Source: an uncultured Bacteroidales bacterium (GTDB lineage: Bacteria > Bacteroidota > Bacteroidia > Bacteroidales > UBA932). From it: a stretch of DNA of 64,000 nucleotides. Below are positions 41,835-51,840 of this stretch, in pieces; the first letter of the stretch is position 1, and each line of letters starts with the position of its first letter. The notes under the pieces are model-generated. The model had not been told where the DNA came from and did not search any database. It saw only the letters and a program-made list of their open reading frames with translations. The stretch is from contig CAMQDS010000001.1 in assembly GCA_946999645.1 (NCBI GenBank), forward strand, positions 62,001-126,000, in the 5' to 3' direction. Position numbers and translations under genes: made by a program.

Positions 41835-43560
41835 TTTCGGCAATTTGTTCTTCTGAAACATTAATAATAAAATCACCCATTTTCTCCAATTCTGCCACTA
41901 TATCCATATAATATATACCTGTTTGATAATTATAATCGGAAGATTGTTCAACATTTATTATATGTTCTTCTCTAAGGGTATTTCGATATTCATTGATATT
42001 ATACTCCGCGTCTTGTGCATTGGTTATATCTTTCAATGCAGATGCAGGAACTTTAAGATTGTCAAGCATAGCCTTAAATGCATCATCTACGAAATCAAGC
42101 ATTCTGTTCAGCCTTTTTAGTCTCAAGGCATCAAAAGTCTGGCCATGTTCCAACTTCCTTTTCATCACTCTGCCGATTGCATCCCCGCTATCTCCAAGAC
42201 TTTCCAGTTCCCCTATTATTTTATACATTCCTTTTATTCTTGCTATGGAACTTTCAGAAATTTCTCCTTTTGAAACCTCATTAAGATAAGAGGCAATTTC
42301 ATACTCTATGCGATCTGTAATCTCCTCATATTTAATAAGTTTGTTTCTAAGTTCTGAAAATTTTTCGCTATTCTCCTCATTTATGATTTTCCTTATATAT
42401 CCAAAATCATTATAACATATTTCTGCAAAATGGATTATTTCCTGCTTTGCAACATCTAAAGATAGTTCGTCAGTTGAGAGAGGTCCGCCCTGTATATATT
42501 TCAATCTGAAAACTTCTTCTTCTTTACTTGGTATAATAAGTGATACAATTTTCTCAATTTGAGGAATAAACCAAATTAATACAAGAGTATTTGTTATATT
42601 AAACAAAGTATGCATAGAAGTGACGCTATAAAGCAAGGAAGCCTTTATACTATCTATATTTGCTGTATCTGTTAAATCGGCGGTATTAGGATCTGGAAGT
42701 CCGAATGATGAAACAATGGTTCCTATTAGTTTTAAAAAGAATGGGAAAACGCAAAGCACCCAAATGACTCCGAATACGTTGAAAACAGTGTGAGCCATAG
42801 CTGCTCTTTTAGATGTCGAGTTACCTACAGATGCTGCAACATTGGCGGCAATGGTCGTTCCTATATTTTCGCCCAATATCATAGCGGCAGCCATTTCAAA
42901 AGGGATAATTCCTGTGGTAATCAGCAACATTATTATTGCCATTGTCGCTGCAGAAGACTGAAAACATATTGTCATTACAGTACCTATGATAAGGAAGAGT
43001 AATACAGATACATTTATAGGCCCAAGCATTATATGAGTCCATGATTGCAGACCAGTGAGATCTAAATGTTCAAAAAGAAGTCCGGCAGAACTTCTTAATT
43101 GTGCAAAGCCAATAAAGAAGAGGGCAAAACCTATTATAATATCTCCTAAATTCTGCATTTTCCTGCTTGACTTGCTTTGTAGCATTACAAAGCCTATGGC
43201 TATCAAGGGTAATGCAATCAGTGAAAGGTCGTAAGAAAAACCGAAGAGAGCCATTATCCAGGATGTTACTGTTGTCCCGATATTGGCTCCCATAATTACA
43301 CCTATTGCTTGTGCAAGTGTCAGCAGTCCGGCATTTACAAAACTTACAACCATTATTGTTGTTGCTGTTGAGGATTGAATTAATGCCGTTACAACAATTC
43401 CGGTTGTAACCCTTTTAATAGGGTTTGATGTCATAGATGCCAGAAATGTGCGTAATCCATCTCCTGCTATTTTTTGCAGACCACCGCTTAACAGGCTAAG
43501 TCCGAACAGGAACATTGCCACGGATCCAAGAAGTGTAAGTATCAGAAAAAATGAATGCAT
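41827..43560 (-). CDS. Na/Pi cotransporter family protein with PhoU-like tail
   Basis: A 577-aa membrane protein of the NptA/PNaS family. Two inverted repeats carry the hallmark QSSTATT (62-68) and QSSAATM (201-207), with GANIGTT and GENIGTT in matching places. About nine helices span residues 1-340. The C-terminal 220 residues are a helical PhoU-like domain (with RNKLIKYEEITDRIE and IGELESLGDSGDAIGR). Such proteins import phosphate with sodium or regulate phosphate flux. A TACTTTTG -7 box (43592-43599, minus strand) lies about 30 bases before the ATG. Confidence 0.92.
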   Translation of the reverse strand: MHSFFLILTLLGSVAMFLFGLSLLSGGLQKIAGDGLRTFLASMTSNPIKRVTTGIVVTALIQSSTATTIMVVSFVNAGLLTLAQAIGVIMGANIGTTVTSWIMALFGFSYDLSLIALPLIAIGFVMLQSKSSRKMQNLGDIIIGFALFFIGFAQLRSSAGLLFEHLDLTGLQSWTHIMLGPINVSVLLFLIIGTVMTICFQSSAATMAIIMLLITTGIIPFEMAAAMILGENIGTTIAANVAASVGNSTSKRAAMAHTVFNVFGVIWVLCVFPFFLKLIGTIVSSFGLPDPNTADLTDTANIDSIKASLLYSVTSMHTLFNITNTLVLIWFIPQIEKIVSLIIPSKEEEVFRLKYIQGGPLSTDELSLDVAKQEIIHFAEICYNDFGYIRKIINEENSEKFSELRNKLIKYEEITDRIEYEIASYLNEVSKGEISESSIARIKGMYKIIGELESLGDSGDAIGRVMKRKLEHGQTFDALRLKRLNRMLDFVDDAFKAMLDNLKVPASALKDITNAQDAEYNINEYRNTLREEHIINVEQSSDYNYQTGIYYMDIVAELEKMGDFIINVSEEQIAENG

Positions 43561-43591
43561 AGGTGATACCTGTGTTGTTTGAAACTATCCG

Positions 43592-43619
43592 CAAAAGTAA
43601 TTAAAAATTCTTAAATTTG
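43592..43619. promoter_or_regulatory. Divergent -7 boxes: Na/Pi transporter (minus) and large OMP gene (plus)
   Basis: TACTTTTG on the minus strand (43592-43599) faces the transporter gene. TAAATTTG on the plus strand (43612-43619) faces the large protease/barrel gene. Both match TAnnTTTG exactly. The plus start near 43626 leaves room for either ATG of the large gene. Confidence 0.55.
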
Positions 43620-43641
43620 ACCGACTTGTTATATGCTACAG

Positions 43642-46600
43642 ATGAAAACATTAAAATTTAACTTTATACTATTTATTCTCTGCTTTTGTATTTTACCAGC
43701 CAAAGCACAATTCTACAAAGGAGAAGCCGAGCCATCCTATATTAAGTGGTATAATGTAAATACACCGAATTTTTCGATTATCTATCCTTCTGGTTTAGAT
43801 TCTCTGTCCCGAGTATATGGAAATCTTCTTGAAAAATACCGTGTTGCAGAATCTTGGACATCTGGTTATTTACCTGGGTGTCAATATCGTAAGCGTACTC
43901 CAGTAATACTCAGAGCTTATACTGGAAATCCAAATGGAATGGTAATCTGGGCACCAAAGCGAATTGAATTGTATACCTTGCCCTCATGTAGTGGAAATGA
44001 ATCTACACCCTGGGCTGCAAATCTTACAATACATGAACTTCGTCATCTTTCACAAATGCAGTTTGGTTACTCAAGGGTATTCAAACCATTTACATGGATT
44101 GTGGGTCAAATCTTTCCAGGTCTTGCTGCAGCGATATATCCAGGACTTCACCTGCTTGAAGGTGACGCTGTAGTAGCGGAAACTGCCTTATCAAATAGCG
44201 GTCGTGGGCGTTCTGGAGACTTTCTTGCCTACTATAAACTTGCCTTTGATAATAACGACTATAGAAATTGGTATAAATGGAGATACGGCTCATTTAAGAA
44301 ATACGCTCCAAATTATTATGCTCTCGGCTATATGACCATAGCCGGTTGTCGTTATTTTTATGATGATCCTATGTTTATGTCAAAATATTTTGAAGCCGTT
44401 AGTAAGAATCCTCTGCGGCTGAACAATATGCAAAAAAACATAAAAAAGCTGTCAGGAAAGAAATTCAAGAACTCATTTCAGGACATAATGACTGGTTTTA
44501 ATTCTATGTGGAACGAGTATGATAATATGCGTAAACCTTTCATAACTGGAAAGAAAATTACACCTGATTCAGACTTTTATGTTTCATACGAAGATATTAT
44601 TCCTATTGATAATGAAACATATGCCATTAAATCAGGCTATATATTACCTGATGAACTCGTAAAAATTGATAGTTCTGGAAAAGAAAAAAAAGTATGCCTA
44701 TTATCTTCAAATACAAGTCATCTTAGCCATTCAGGTAAAATAATATATTGGAGTGAGCCTGTTAATGATATAAGATGGAGAATGAACGCCTCTTCAAGAA
44801 TTTGTTATATTAATCTTAAATCAAAGTATCCCCAGCAAAAGACTCTAACGTATGCTGGCCGTCTTTACAATCCTGCAGTTTCAGAAGATGGTAGGCTTCT
44901 TGCCGCTATTGAATATCCTTACACTGGTGGATCTGTACTCGTAGTACTTGATACAAAGAGTGGCGAAGTTATTAACAAAAAAACGGCTCCTGATTCATTG
45001 CAATTACTCTCTCCTATATGGATAAAAGATAAAATGCTTATAATGAGCGGTCTTTCCAATAATGGGAACGGTTTATATGGTTACAATTATAAAAACCCTT
45101 CGGGAAATCTGGTACAACTGCTTGCTCCAGTACATGCATCAATGAAAGATCTGCATAATTTTGAAGACGGAATTACTTTTACTTCAGATTACTCAGGTGT
45201 AAATGAAATTTACAGTTACAATACTGGCAAGGTAACCCAACTGACTTCCACAAAATACGGAGTTTCCTGTGGACACTTCAACAAAAGTGGCACTATCTTA
45301 TACTATACTTCAATAACACTTGATGGACGACATATATATAATATAAAATCTAAAGATTTGATTAATAAACCTGTATCTTTTAGTAGTGCTGATAAATGTA
45401 ACAATAAAATTGCTGATAAATTGTCATTACAAGAAATAGAGGCTGCAAAAGCAAGTAATTCTGTCTTCCCCAAGATAACAGATACTTATGAAACAAAATT
45501 CTCAAAGCCAAAACGCTATTATAAGTTTCCTAATATATTTAGGTTACATTCTTGGGTGCCTTTATATGTAGATTATGATAACTTCTCAAAGTCAAATAAC
45601 AATTTTATTTATGGCACTGCAACTCTAGGCTTAACAGGTTTCTTCCAAAATATAGAGGGAACTGCCTATGGTTCAATAGGTTATTCCTATTCAACGCCAG
45701 TATTTTACAACAAAGGCTTTCATGCAGCACATATTAAGTTTACATATCAAGGATTATATCCTGTAATAGAATTTAGGGCTGATATAAATGACAGGTATGC
45801 TATTAAATATACGAGAAGTGGGACAATTAAAGGCAACTTTATATATGATGGTGTCAGTCAGTTATTTATGATGGGAAAACCACACTGTTCTGCTGTCATA
45901 AGCACATATATACCTTTGAAATTCAATTATGGCGGTCTTCTTAGGGGTATAACGCCTCGTGTAAGATATTCTTTGAGTAATGATATTTTTGACAAATCAA
46001 AAGTAACCATATCTCAAGCCCCTGGTTTGGGTAAAAACAGACCATATATTTTTAGAGATTATCTCAAAAACAACAAGGTTTTAGTGCAGAAATTTGACAT
46101 ATCCCTCTCTGGTTATATTACTCAGGTTGTCCCTCAGTCTTTGAGTTATCCAAAATTGGGTATTGGAGCCGAAATTGGTTATAGTGTACGTCCGTTTTTA
46201 TCAAATATTTATTCGTCAAACGCTTACGTTTTATTATACGGTTATATCCCTGGCTTATACAAAACTCATGGAATGAAGTTAGGACTTTTGTATCAGCACC
46301 ATTTTTCAGACAATGTCATCTTCTCTGAAAATCGTATAACAACATTGCCTATAAGTTTACAAAATACAAAAATAAGTCCACTTACACTTTCTGCCAGAGA
46401 ACAACTTAAAATTTCGGCGGATTATCCTATACCAATAAGTGTTGGCGATATATCTTGCTTCTCTCCAATTACATATATAAAGAATTTCATCTTATCGCCC
46501 CATATATTTTATACCTTATTTTCCGAAAAGGGGCAAAGTGGGCTTTCTGGAGGAGCATTATCTGCCGGAATTAATTTAACCGCAAAATTGGCTAATTTTA

Positions 46601-46734
46601 TATGGATACCTTATGGCTTTGAATTAGGCTTGGAAGTAGATTGGAATACGGCTTATTCTTTAAATAATCCCAATCTCACACTTTCTCCAAAAGAGCGTTT
46701 CTACATAGGTCCTGTAATAAGAACTTCATTCTAA
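43642..46734 (+). CDS. Outer-membrane protein with gluzincin-type HExxH domain and C-terminal barrel
   Basis: A large exported protein (1030 aa from the ATG at 43642; an ATG at 43633 is also possible). After the signal peptide (ending AKAQ), the N-terminal 300 residues contain HELRH (HExxH) about residue 131-135 and LLEGDAVVAE about 40 residues later, which could supply a third zinc-ligand Glu as in gluzincin (peptidase MA-like) enzymes. Residues about 320-610 resemble a PD40/TolB-type propeller. From about 640 a run of amphipathic strands ends in a terminal Phe (YIGPVIRTSF), typical of outer-membrane barrels. I do not recognise a named family. Its last 62 bases are duplicated beyond the neighbouring PUL. 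Confidence 0.72.
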   Translation: MKTLKFNFILFILCFCILPAKAQFYKGEAEPSYIKWYNVNTPNFSIIYPSGLDSLSRVYGNLLEKYRVAESWTSGYLPGCQYRKRTPVILRAYTGNPNGMVIWAPKRIELYTLPSCSGNESTPWAANLTIHELRHLSQMQFGYSRVFKPFTWIVGQIFPGLAAAIYPGLHLLEGDAVVAETALSNSGRGRSGDFLAYYKLAFDNNDYRNWYKWRYGSFKKYAPNYYALGYMTIAGCRYFYDDPMFMSKYFEAVSKNPLRLNNMQKNIKKLSGKKFKNSFQDIMTGFNSMWNEYDNMRKPFITGKKITPDSDFYVSYEDIIPIDNETYAIKSGYILPDELVKIDSSGKEKKVCLLSSNTSHLSHSGKIIYWSEPVNDIRWRMNASSRICYINLKSKYPQQKTLTYAGRLYNPAVSEDGRLLAAIEYPYTGGSVLVVLDTKSGEVINKKTAPDSLQLLSPIWIKDKMLIMSGLSNNGNGLYGYNYKNPSGNLVQLLAPVHASMKDLHNFEDGITFTSDYSGVNEIYSYNTGKVTQLTSTKYGVSCGHFNKSGTILYYTSITLDGRHIYNIKSKDLINKPVSFSSADKCNNKIADKLSLQEIEAAKASNSVFPKITDTYETKFSKPKRYYKFPNIFRLHSWVPLYVDYDNFSKSNNNFIYGTATLGLTGFFQNIEGTAYGSIGYSYSTPVFYNKGFHAAHIKFTYQGLYPVIEFRADINDRYAIKYTRSGTIKGNFIYDGVSQLFMMGKPHCSAVISTYIPLKFNYGGLLRGITPRVRYSLSNDIFDKSKVTISQAPGLGKNRPYIFRDYLKNNKVLVQKFDISLSGYITQVVPQSLSYPKLGIGAEIGYSVRPFLSNIYSSNAYVLLYGYIPGLYKTHGMKLGLLYQHHFSDNVIFSENRITTLPISLQNTKISPLTLSAREQLKISADYPIPISVGDISCFSPITYIKNFILSPHIFYTLFSEKGQSGLSGGALSAGINLTAKLANFIWIPYGFELGLEVDWNTAYSLNNPNLTLSPKERFYIGPVIRTSF

Positions 46735-46741
46735 TTTTTTA
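46680..46741 (+). repeat. Direct repeat, copy A (3' end of the large barrel gene)
   Basis: These 62 bases encode the C-terminal LSPKERFYIGPVIRTSF, the stop codon and the T-run. They match 58258-58319 with three mismatches. The two copies flank the whole SusC/SusD/lyase locus in the same orientation. Confidence 0.9.
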
Positions 46742-46776
46742 AAATGTTTTGTATGTAATTTTATTTTACTAAATTG

Positions 46777-46786
46777 CAAACGTTTG
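46777..46786. promoter_or_regulatory. CAAACGTTTG palindrome upstream of susC (candidate LacI-type operator)
   Basis: CAAACGTTTG is a perfect 10-bp palindrome with a central CpG, in TTGCAAACGTTTGTAT, 34 bases before the first SusC ATG. This is the general form of LacI/PurR-family operators. A TTTG (46748-46751) and a poor -7 like TAAATTGC (46770-46777) lie just upstream, so a bound protein would sit at or beyond the start site. No regulator gene is in the locus. Confidence 0.45.
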
Positions 46787-46820
46787 TATAACACTATTAT
46801 TAATTAATTAACCAAATTTC

Positions 46821-49800
46821 ATGGAAAATAAACCTTCTTCCCTATTGAAAAACATATTTTCAAAGGGATTGGTTGCGTCAGTGTTGCTTATTCTAAGCAT
46901 AGTATTCCCTAAAATTGCTAATGCTGGCGTTAATCAGAGTCCAGGAGCACAACAAGTCTCTGACCTAAAGACTGAGTTAAAAGGAAACGTATATGATAAA
47001 TATGGACCCGTTTCCGGAGCTGGAATTATAGTAAAAGGTACCAAACAAGGTACGGTAACAGATATAAACGGCAATTTTACTCTGTTATTGTCAAAAGGTT
47101 CAGTTTTTACAATATCATATCTTGGTTACGAAGATAGAGAAGTAAAATATAATGGGGAAAAAACAATCAGAGTTGAATTAATTGAAAATGCTACTCTTAT
47201 AGATGAAGTGCAAGTTGTTGCTTATGGCACAGCTAAAAAGGCTACTATTACGGGTTCAATGTCTTCTATCAGAACCGAAGACATTTTGAAAACCCCGGCT
47301 TCGAGTATTGCAAATGCTTTATCTGGAAAAGTTCCAGGACTTTCTACCATCCAGTTTAGCGGACAGCCTGGTGCTGACGACCCTTCTGTTTTTATTAGAG
47401 GAGTAGGCTCTCTTTCACAAAATCTTTCCACACCTCTGATACTTGTCGATGGAGTAGAAAGGTCTTTTTATCAATTAGATCCTAATGAGATAGAAGATAT
47501 TACAGTATTGAAGGATGCCTCATCTACTGCAGTATTTGGTGTAAGGGGTGCAAATGGAGTTATAATAGTAACGACTAAAAGGGGAGAGAAAGGAAAGGCT
47601 AAAATAAATTTTTCAACATCTGTTGCACTGCAAACTCCTGTACGTATGCCAGAATTTGCCAATAGTTATGAGTATGCGACTGCCTATGTTAATGCACAGA
47701 AACACGATGGTGTTCCTCAGGAAAAATGGGCTTTCGATAAAGAAGCGATAGAAGCATTTAGGACTGGAAGCAATCCGATAGCTTTTCCTAATACTGATTG
47801 GGTAAAAATGCTTATTAAAAAAGTAGCACCTCAGTCACAACACAATCTTACTGTTTCAGGTGGAACAAAAAATGTAAAGTATTTTGCTTCCTTAGGTATG
47901 TTTACACAAGATGGATTGTTCAGGTCTTTTGAACAAGATTATAATAGCAATTTTAACTATAAACGATTGAATTATCGTATTAATCTTGATATCAATTTAA
48001 CTTCTACAACTTTATTGAAACTTAATTTAGGCGGTCGCCTTAATGATAAGAGAACACCTAATTATGAAAACAAAGGAAATAATATAAGTTTCTTGTTTAG
48101 GGATATTTACTGGGCACCTCCTTTTGGTGGAGTAGGTTTCCATGACGGAATGTGGGTTGTATCAGATCCTAAACGCTTTAATCTACCTGGAGATATAAGG
48201 GATGCACTATATCCTTACTATGGAAGAGGTTATAGTATAACAGAGGGTAATATATTGAATTTTGATTTCAAGCTTGAACAGAAATTAGATTTTATTACCA
48301 AAGGCTTAAAAGGACATCTTAAGGGTTCATATAACAGTGGTCTTTATTATGATAAAGTTTTCAGTGGTAGTGAACCATATTTCGAGGCGATGTTGCAGAG
48401 TGATAAGTCAATAAAATATCGAAAAGTTGGAGATAAAGTAGGACTGTCATTCAAGGATAGGACTTCGCAATCAAGAGATTGGTATGTAGAAGGGGCTTTA
48501 AATTATGCAAGAGATTTTGGGAAACATCATGTAACGATGCTTGCTATGTACAATCAGTCTCTTAAGTATTATCAGGGTGGTGGTTTTAATAGTATTCCAA
48601 GAGGATATATAGGTTTCGTAGGGCGTGTTACATATAACTATGCAATGAAATATATGATTGACGCCAATTTAGGTTATAACGGCTCTGAAAATTTTGCAAA
48701 AGGTAAAAGATTTGGCGTATTTCCCGCAATCTCTATTGGATGGACGTTGTCAGAAGAACCATTTATGCAATGGATAAAACCGATAGTAAGCTATATGAAG
48801 ATTAGGGCTTCTTATGGTATAGTCGGTAATGATAGAACGCCAAGTGGTAGTCGTTTCTTGTATCTACCAGATTCTTATAACCCTTCTTCAGGAGGATACC
48901 TTTTTGGAACAGGGCTTGGCACATATAATCCCGGAGCTGATGAAGCAAAGAAAGGCAATCCAGATGTAACATGGGAAAAGTGTGCAAAACAGAATTACGG
49001 TATAGACATTAATTTCTTTAAAAGCAGGTTAAAGATTGTTGCTGATTATTTTATTGAAAACAGAAAAGATATACTTACTGAAAGGCAAATTCTTCCTGGA
49101 TACCTTGAAGTTAAACTTCCTACTTTAAATATCGGTAAGGTAAAAAATAAAGGTTTTGAATTATCTGCCTCATGGAGAGACAGGATAAGATCCTTTAATT
49201 ACAACATCAGTGCTAATCTGTCATATGCAAAAAATGAAATAATATATATGGATGAAATCCCATATCCGTATGATTATATGAAGAGAACAGGAAAACCCGT
49301 AGGTCAACAATTCGGCCGTATTTATGATGGTTTTTTCTCTGAAGAAGACGTGTTGGCATATAAAACAAATAAAGGTAAACCAGGTGGTATACCAGATCAT
49401 GGGACTGGTTTTGTACCTAAGCCTGGGGATGTTAAATATAAAGATCTCAATGCAGATGGAAAGATAGATGAACTCGATAGGTCTGCAATCGGCTATCCTG
49501 AATATCCCCTCCTAACTGGTGGTCTTAACCTCGGATTTTCATACAAAGGATTTGATTTTAGTATGACCTGGTCCGCGGCAACTATGACTTCAAGATATTT
49601 CCGAGATATATACAGAGATCCATTCGGTGAAGTTAATTCCCGTTCTCTAATTAAATATATGGTTACAGACGCATGGACTCCTGAAAAAGGGAATAAGGCT
49701 CTTGCTCCTGCAATATCATTTAAAAACAAAAATAACAATACCGTAGATTCTGATCTGTGGCTTCGTGATGCATCATATATTAGGTTGAAAAACATAGAGT

Positions 49801-49988
49801 TAGGATATAGTATACCCAAAAAAATCGTGGAAAAATTATATATACGAAGTCTGCGTTTTAGTGTTTCAGGGTATAATATTTTAACTTTTGATAAGTTGAA
49901 AATAGTAGATCCAGAGATTAGGGCAAACGACAGGTCAATGTACCCATTAGTTACAGTCATAAATTTAGGAGCAAAGATTGGGTTCTAA
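46821..49988 (+). CDS. SusC/RagA-family TonB-linked outer-membrane transporter (first)
   Basis: A 1055-aa TonB-dependent transporter of oligosaccharides. A signal peptide ends near IANA. A CarboxypepD_reg-like domain (about 50-130) has GNVYDKYGPVSGAGIIVKG and FTISYLGYEDREV. A TonB-box-like IDEVQVVAYG and the plug (SSIANALSGKVPGLSTIQ, FIRGVGSL, VLKDASSTAVFGVRGANGV) follow. The rest is the 22-strand barrel, ending in Phe. It heads a run of five genes with very short gaps. A 21-bp piece of its N-terminal coding region recurs at 58390-58410 in a scar. Confidence 0.95.
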   Translation: MENKPSSLLKNIFSKGLVASVLLILSIVFPKIANAGVNQSPGAQQVSDLKTELKGNVYDKYGPVSGAGIIVKGTKQGTVTDINGNFTLLLSKGSVFTISYLGYEDREVKYNGEKTIRVELIENATLIDEVQVVAYGTAKKATITGSMSSIRTEDILKTPASSIANALSGKVPGLSTIQFSGQPGADDPSVFIRGVGSLSQNLSTPLILVDGVERSFYQLDPNEIEDITVLKDASSTAVFGVRGANGVIIVTTKRGEKGKAKINFSTSVALQTPVRMPEFANSYEYATAYVNAQKHDGVPQEKWAFDKEAIEAFRTGSNPIAFPNTDWVKMLIKKVAPQSQHNLTVSGGTKNVKYFASLGMFTQDGLFRSFEQDYNSNFNYKRLNYRINLDINLTSTTLLKLNLGGRLNDKRTPNYENKGNNISFLFRDIYWAPPFGGVGFHDGMWVVSDPKRFNLPGDIRDALYPYYGRGYSITEGNILNFDFKLEQKLDFITKGLKGHLKGSYNSGLYYDKVFSGSEPYFEAMLQSDKSIKYRKVGDKVGLSFKDRTSQSRDWYVEGALNYARDFGKHHVTMLAMYNQSLKYYQGGGFNSIPRGYIGFVGRVTYNYAMKYMIDANLGYNGSENFAKGKRFGVFPAISIGWTLSEEPFMQWIKPIVSYMKIRASYGIVGNDRTPSGSRFLYLPDSYNPSSGGYLFGTGLGTYNPGADEAKKGNPDVTWEKCAKQNYGIDINFFKSRLKIVADYFIENRKDILTERQILPGYLEVKLPTLNIGKVKNKGFELSASWRDRIRSFNYNISANLSYAKNEIIYMDEIPYPYDYMKRTGKPVGQQFGRIYDGFFSEEDVLAYKTNKGKPGGIPDHGTGFVPKPGDVKYKDLNADGKIDELDRSAIGYPEYPLLTGGLNLGFSYKGFDFSMTWSAATMTSRYFRDIYRDPFGEVNSRSLIKYMVTDAWTPEKGNKALAPAISFKNKNNNTVDSDLWLRDASYIRLKNIELGYSIPKKIVEKLYIRSLRFSVSGYNILTFDKLKIVDPEIRANDRSMYPLVTVINLGAKIGF

Positions 49989-50000
49989 TCAGAGAAAATT

Positions 50001-51815
50001 ATGAAAACAATTAAATATATAATATTAGCCATACTGACAGTGGTGTTAGCAGCCTTGTTATCTTCATGTGAAGATTTTGCTCTTGGAGAACAATTCCTTC
50101 AAAAACCTCCAAGTAATGATGTCACCATAGATACAATATTTACAAATAAAGAATATGCCGTAAGAGTTTTATGGAAAAGTTATTCCTGTTTACCATATGG
50201 TCACTGTACTGGTTGGAATACAAATACAGGTATGTGGGTAGGTAACCTTGAGAACCTTACGGATTTATCGCAATCTTACGTAGGATATGGTGGTCCTGAG
50301 TCCATATATTACAGTGGTCTTTATAACTCAGGAACAGAGGATAAGATTAAGGATAAAGGTGCTACTAAATTCAGATTCCGGGATAGAGGAACATGGAAAG
50401 GAATAAGGTTAGCCTGGTTATTTTATGAAAATGTAGACAAAGTTAAGGATATGGATGCGGCAGAAAAAGCTCGTCTTAAAGCCGAGGCAAAAATACTCAT
50501 TGCTCTACAATATATCGAGATGTTACGTAACTATGGAAGCCTTCCAATACTTGACCATGCAATAAAAAGTACAGATCAAATGCCTGCACGTGCCACATTG
50601 CAGCAAACCATAGATTTCATTCTTTCATTGCTGAATGACGCCATTGCAACAAAAGAACTGCCATGGGCTCTTCCTGCAGATGAAGTCACAAATTGGACAG
50701 GGCGTATGACAAAAGCAGCTGCAATGGGTCTCAAAGTCCGTTTGCTTCTATTTGTAGCAAGTCCGCTCTTTAATTCTGAAAAACCATATTTTGAAGGAGA
50801 AGCTTCAAATAAAAAAATGACATGGTTTGGTGATTTCAAGCAAAGTCGTTGGGAAGATGCATTAAGGGCTTGTGAAGAATTTTTTGCAGCCTTAAAACAA
50901 AATGGTGGCTACGAATTGGAAAAGAACAGTTCCTCACCAAGAAATGGTTTTAGACATGGCTATTTTGATCCGGATTCCAAAGAATCTATCATAGCTTCAA
51001 GAAGATTTAAACGAGCTTCCGATAATAAATTTTTTATGCAAGCAGCACGTTGGGGTGGTATGTGTCCAACAAAAGAATATTTTGATATGTTTCCTATGAA
51101 GGATGGTTCAAAATTCGATTGGAAAGACCCTTCTAAAGCCTCAAATCCTTTCGTGGGAAGAGATCCGCGCCTTTCAGAGACCATTCTTCTTGATGGAGAT
51201 ACTTTTGGTTCTGGAAAGGCAGATGTCGTAAGTGCCAAGAAAACAGATAAAAAGAACTACCCGAAGGGTAAACATGTAGGTTGGAAAGGCATTTTGGACA
51301 GTAAAAGTCTATCTTCTGGTATAGCGGCACGAAAATTTGTCTTAGATAGGCAGGGAGAATATAATTATAAACCAATACATTGGCCTATAATGCGTTTAGC
51401 TGAAATGTATTTGTCCTATGCTGAAGTATTAAATGAATGTGGTAAAACAAATGAGGCTTATGAATATTTTAATGCTATTCGTGATAGAGTCTGTGTCGGT
51501 CATTTGGAAGATGGTTTATCGAAAGAAAAGTTCAGAGAATCAGTTCTTATAGAAAGGGCTTGTGAGTTCGGTTGGGAAGAAGTACGGTTTTTTGATATGA
51601 TAAGATGGAAGAGAGCCGAAGATTTTAGTAAACCTCTGCACAATATGTTAGTCTATAGGAACAAAAATAATGGCAAATACGAATTTAATTTCTCTAAAAT
51701 GAAAAAGAGAGCTTGGCAGGGAGAAAGTTTTTCACCGAAATGGTATCTGAGTGCGTTCCCATTAAGTGAGGTAAACAAAGGGTATGGTCTTGTACAGAAT
51801 CCAGGCTGGGAATAG
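50001..51815 (+). CDS. SusD/RagB-family outer-membrane lipoprotein (first)
   Basis: A 604-aa surface glycan-binding lipoprotein that forms the lid over its SusC partner. The lipobox LLSSC is followed by EDFALGE, an acid-rich export signal that sends lipoproteins to the cell surface. The SusD helical core includes ARLKAEAKILIALQYIEML (RAxxY-like helix), TKAAAMGLKVRLLLFVASP, the ERACEFGWEEVRFFDMIRW segment and the RLAEMYLSYAEVLNE helix. Gap to SusC is 12 bases. Ligand specificity cannot be read from the sequence. Confidence 0.94.
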   Translation: MKTIKYIILAILTVVLAALLSSCEDFALGEQFLQKPPSNDVTIDTIFTNKEYAVRVLWKSYSCLPYGHCTGWNTNTGMWVGNLENLTDLSQSYVGYGGPESIYYSGLYNSGTEDKIKDKGATKFRFRDRGTWKGIRLAWLFYENVDKVKDMDAAEKARLKAEAKILIALQYIEMLRNYGSLPILDHAIKSTDQMPARATLQQTIDFILSLLNDAIATKELPWALPADEVTNWTGRMTKAAAMGLKVRLLLFVASPLFNSEKPYFEGEASNKKMTWFGDFKQSRWEDALRACEEFFAALKQNGGYELEKNSSSPRNGFRHGYFDPDSKESIIASRRFKRASDNKFFMQAARWGGMCPTKEYFDMFPMKDGSKFDWKDPSKASNPFVGRDPRLSETILLDGDTFGSGKADVVSAKKTDKKNYPKGKHVGWKGILDSKSLSSGIAARKFVLDRQGEYNYKPIHWPIMRLAEMYLSYAEVLNECGKTNEAYEYFNAIRDRVCVGHLEDGLSKEKFRESVLIERACEFGWEEVRFFDMIRWKRAEDFSKPLHNMLVYRNKNNGKYEFNFSKMKKRAWQGESFSPKWYLSAFPLSEVNKGYGLVQNPGWE

Positions 51816-51840
51816 GAGAAATATAATAATATAAATAGTT

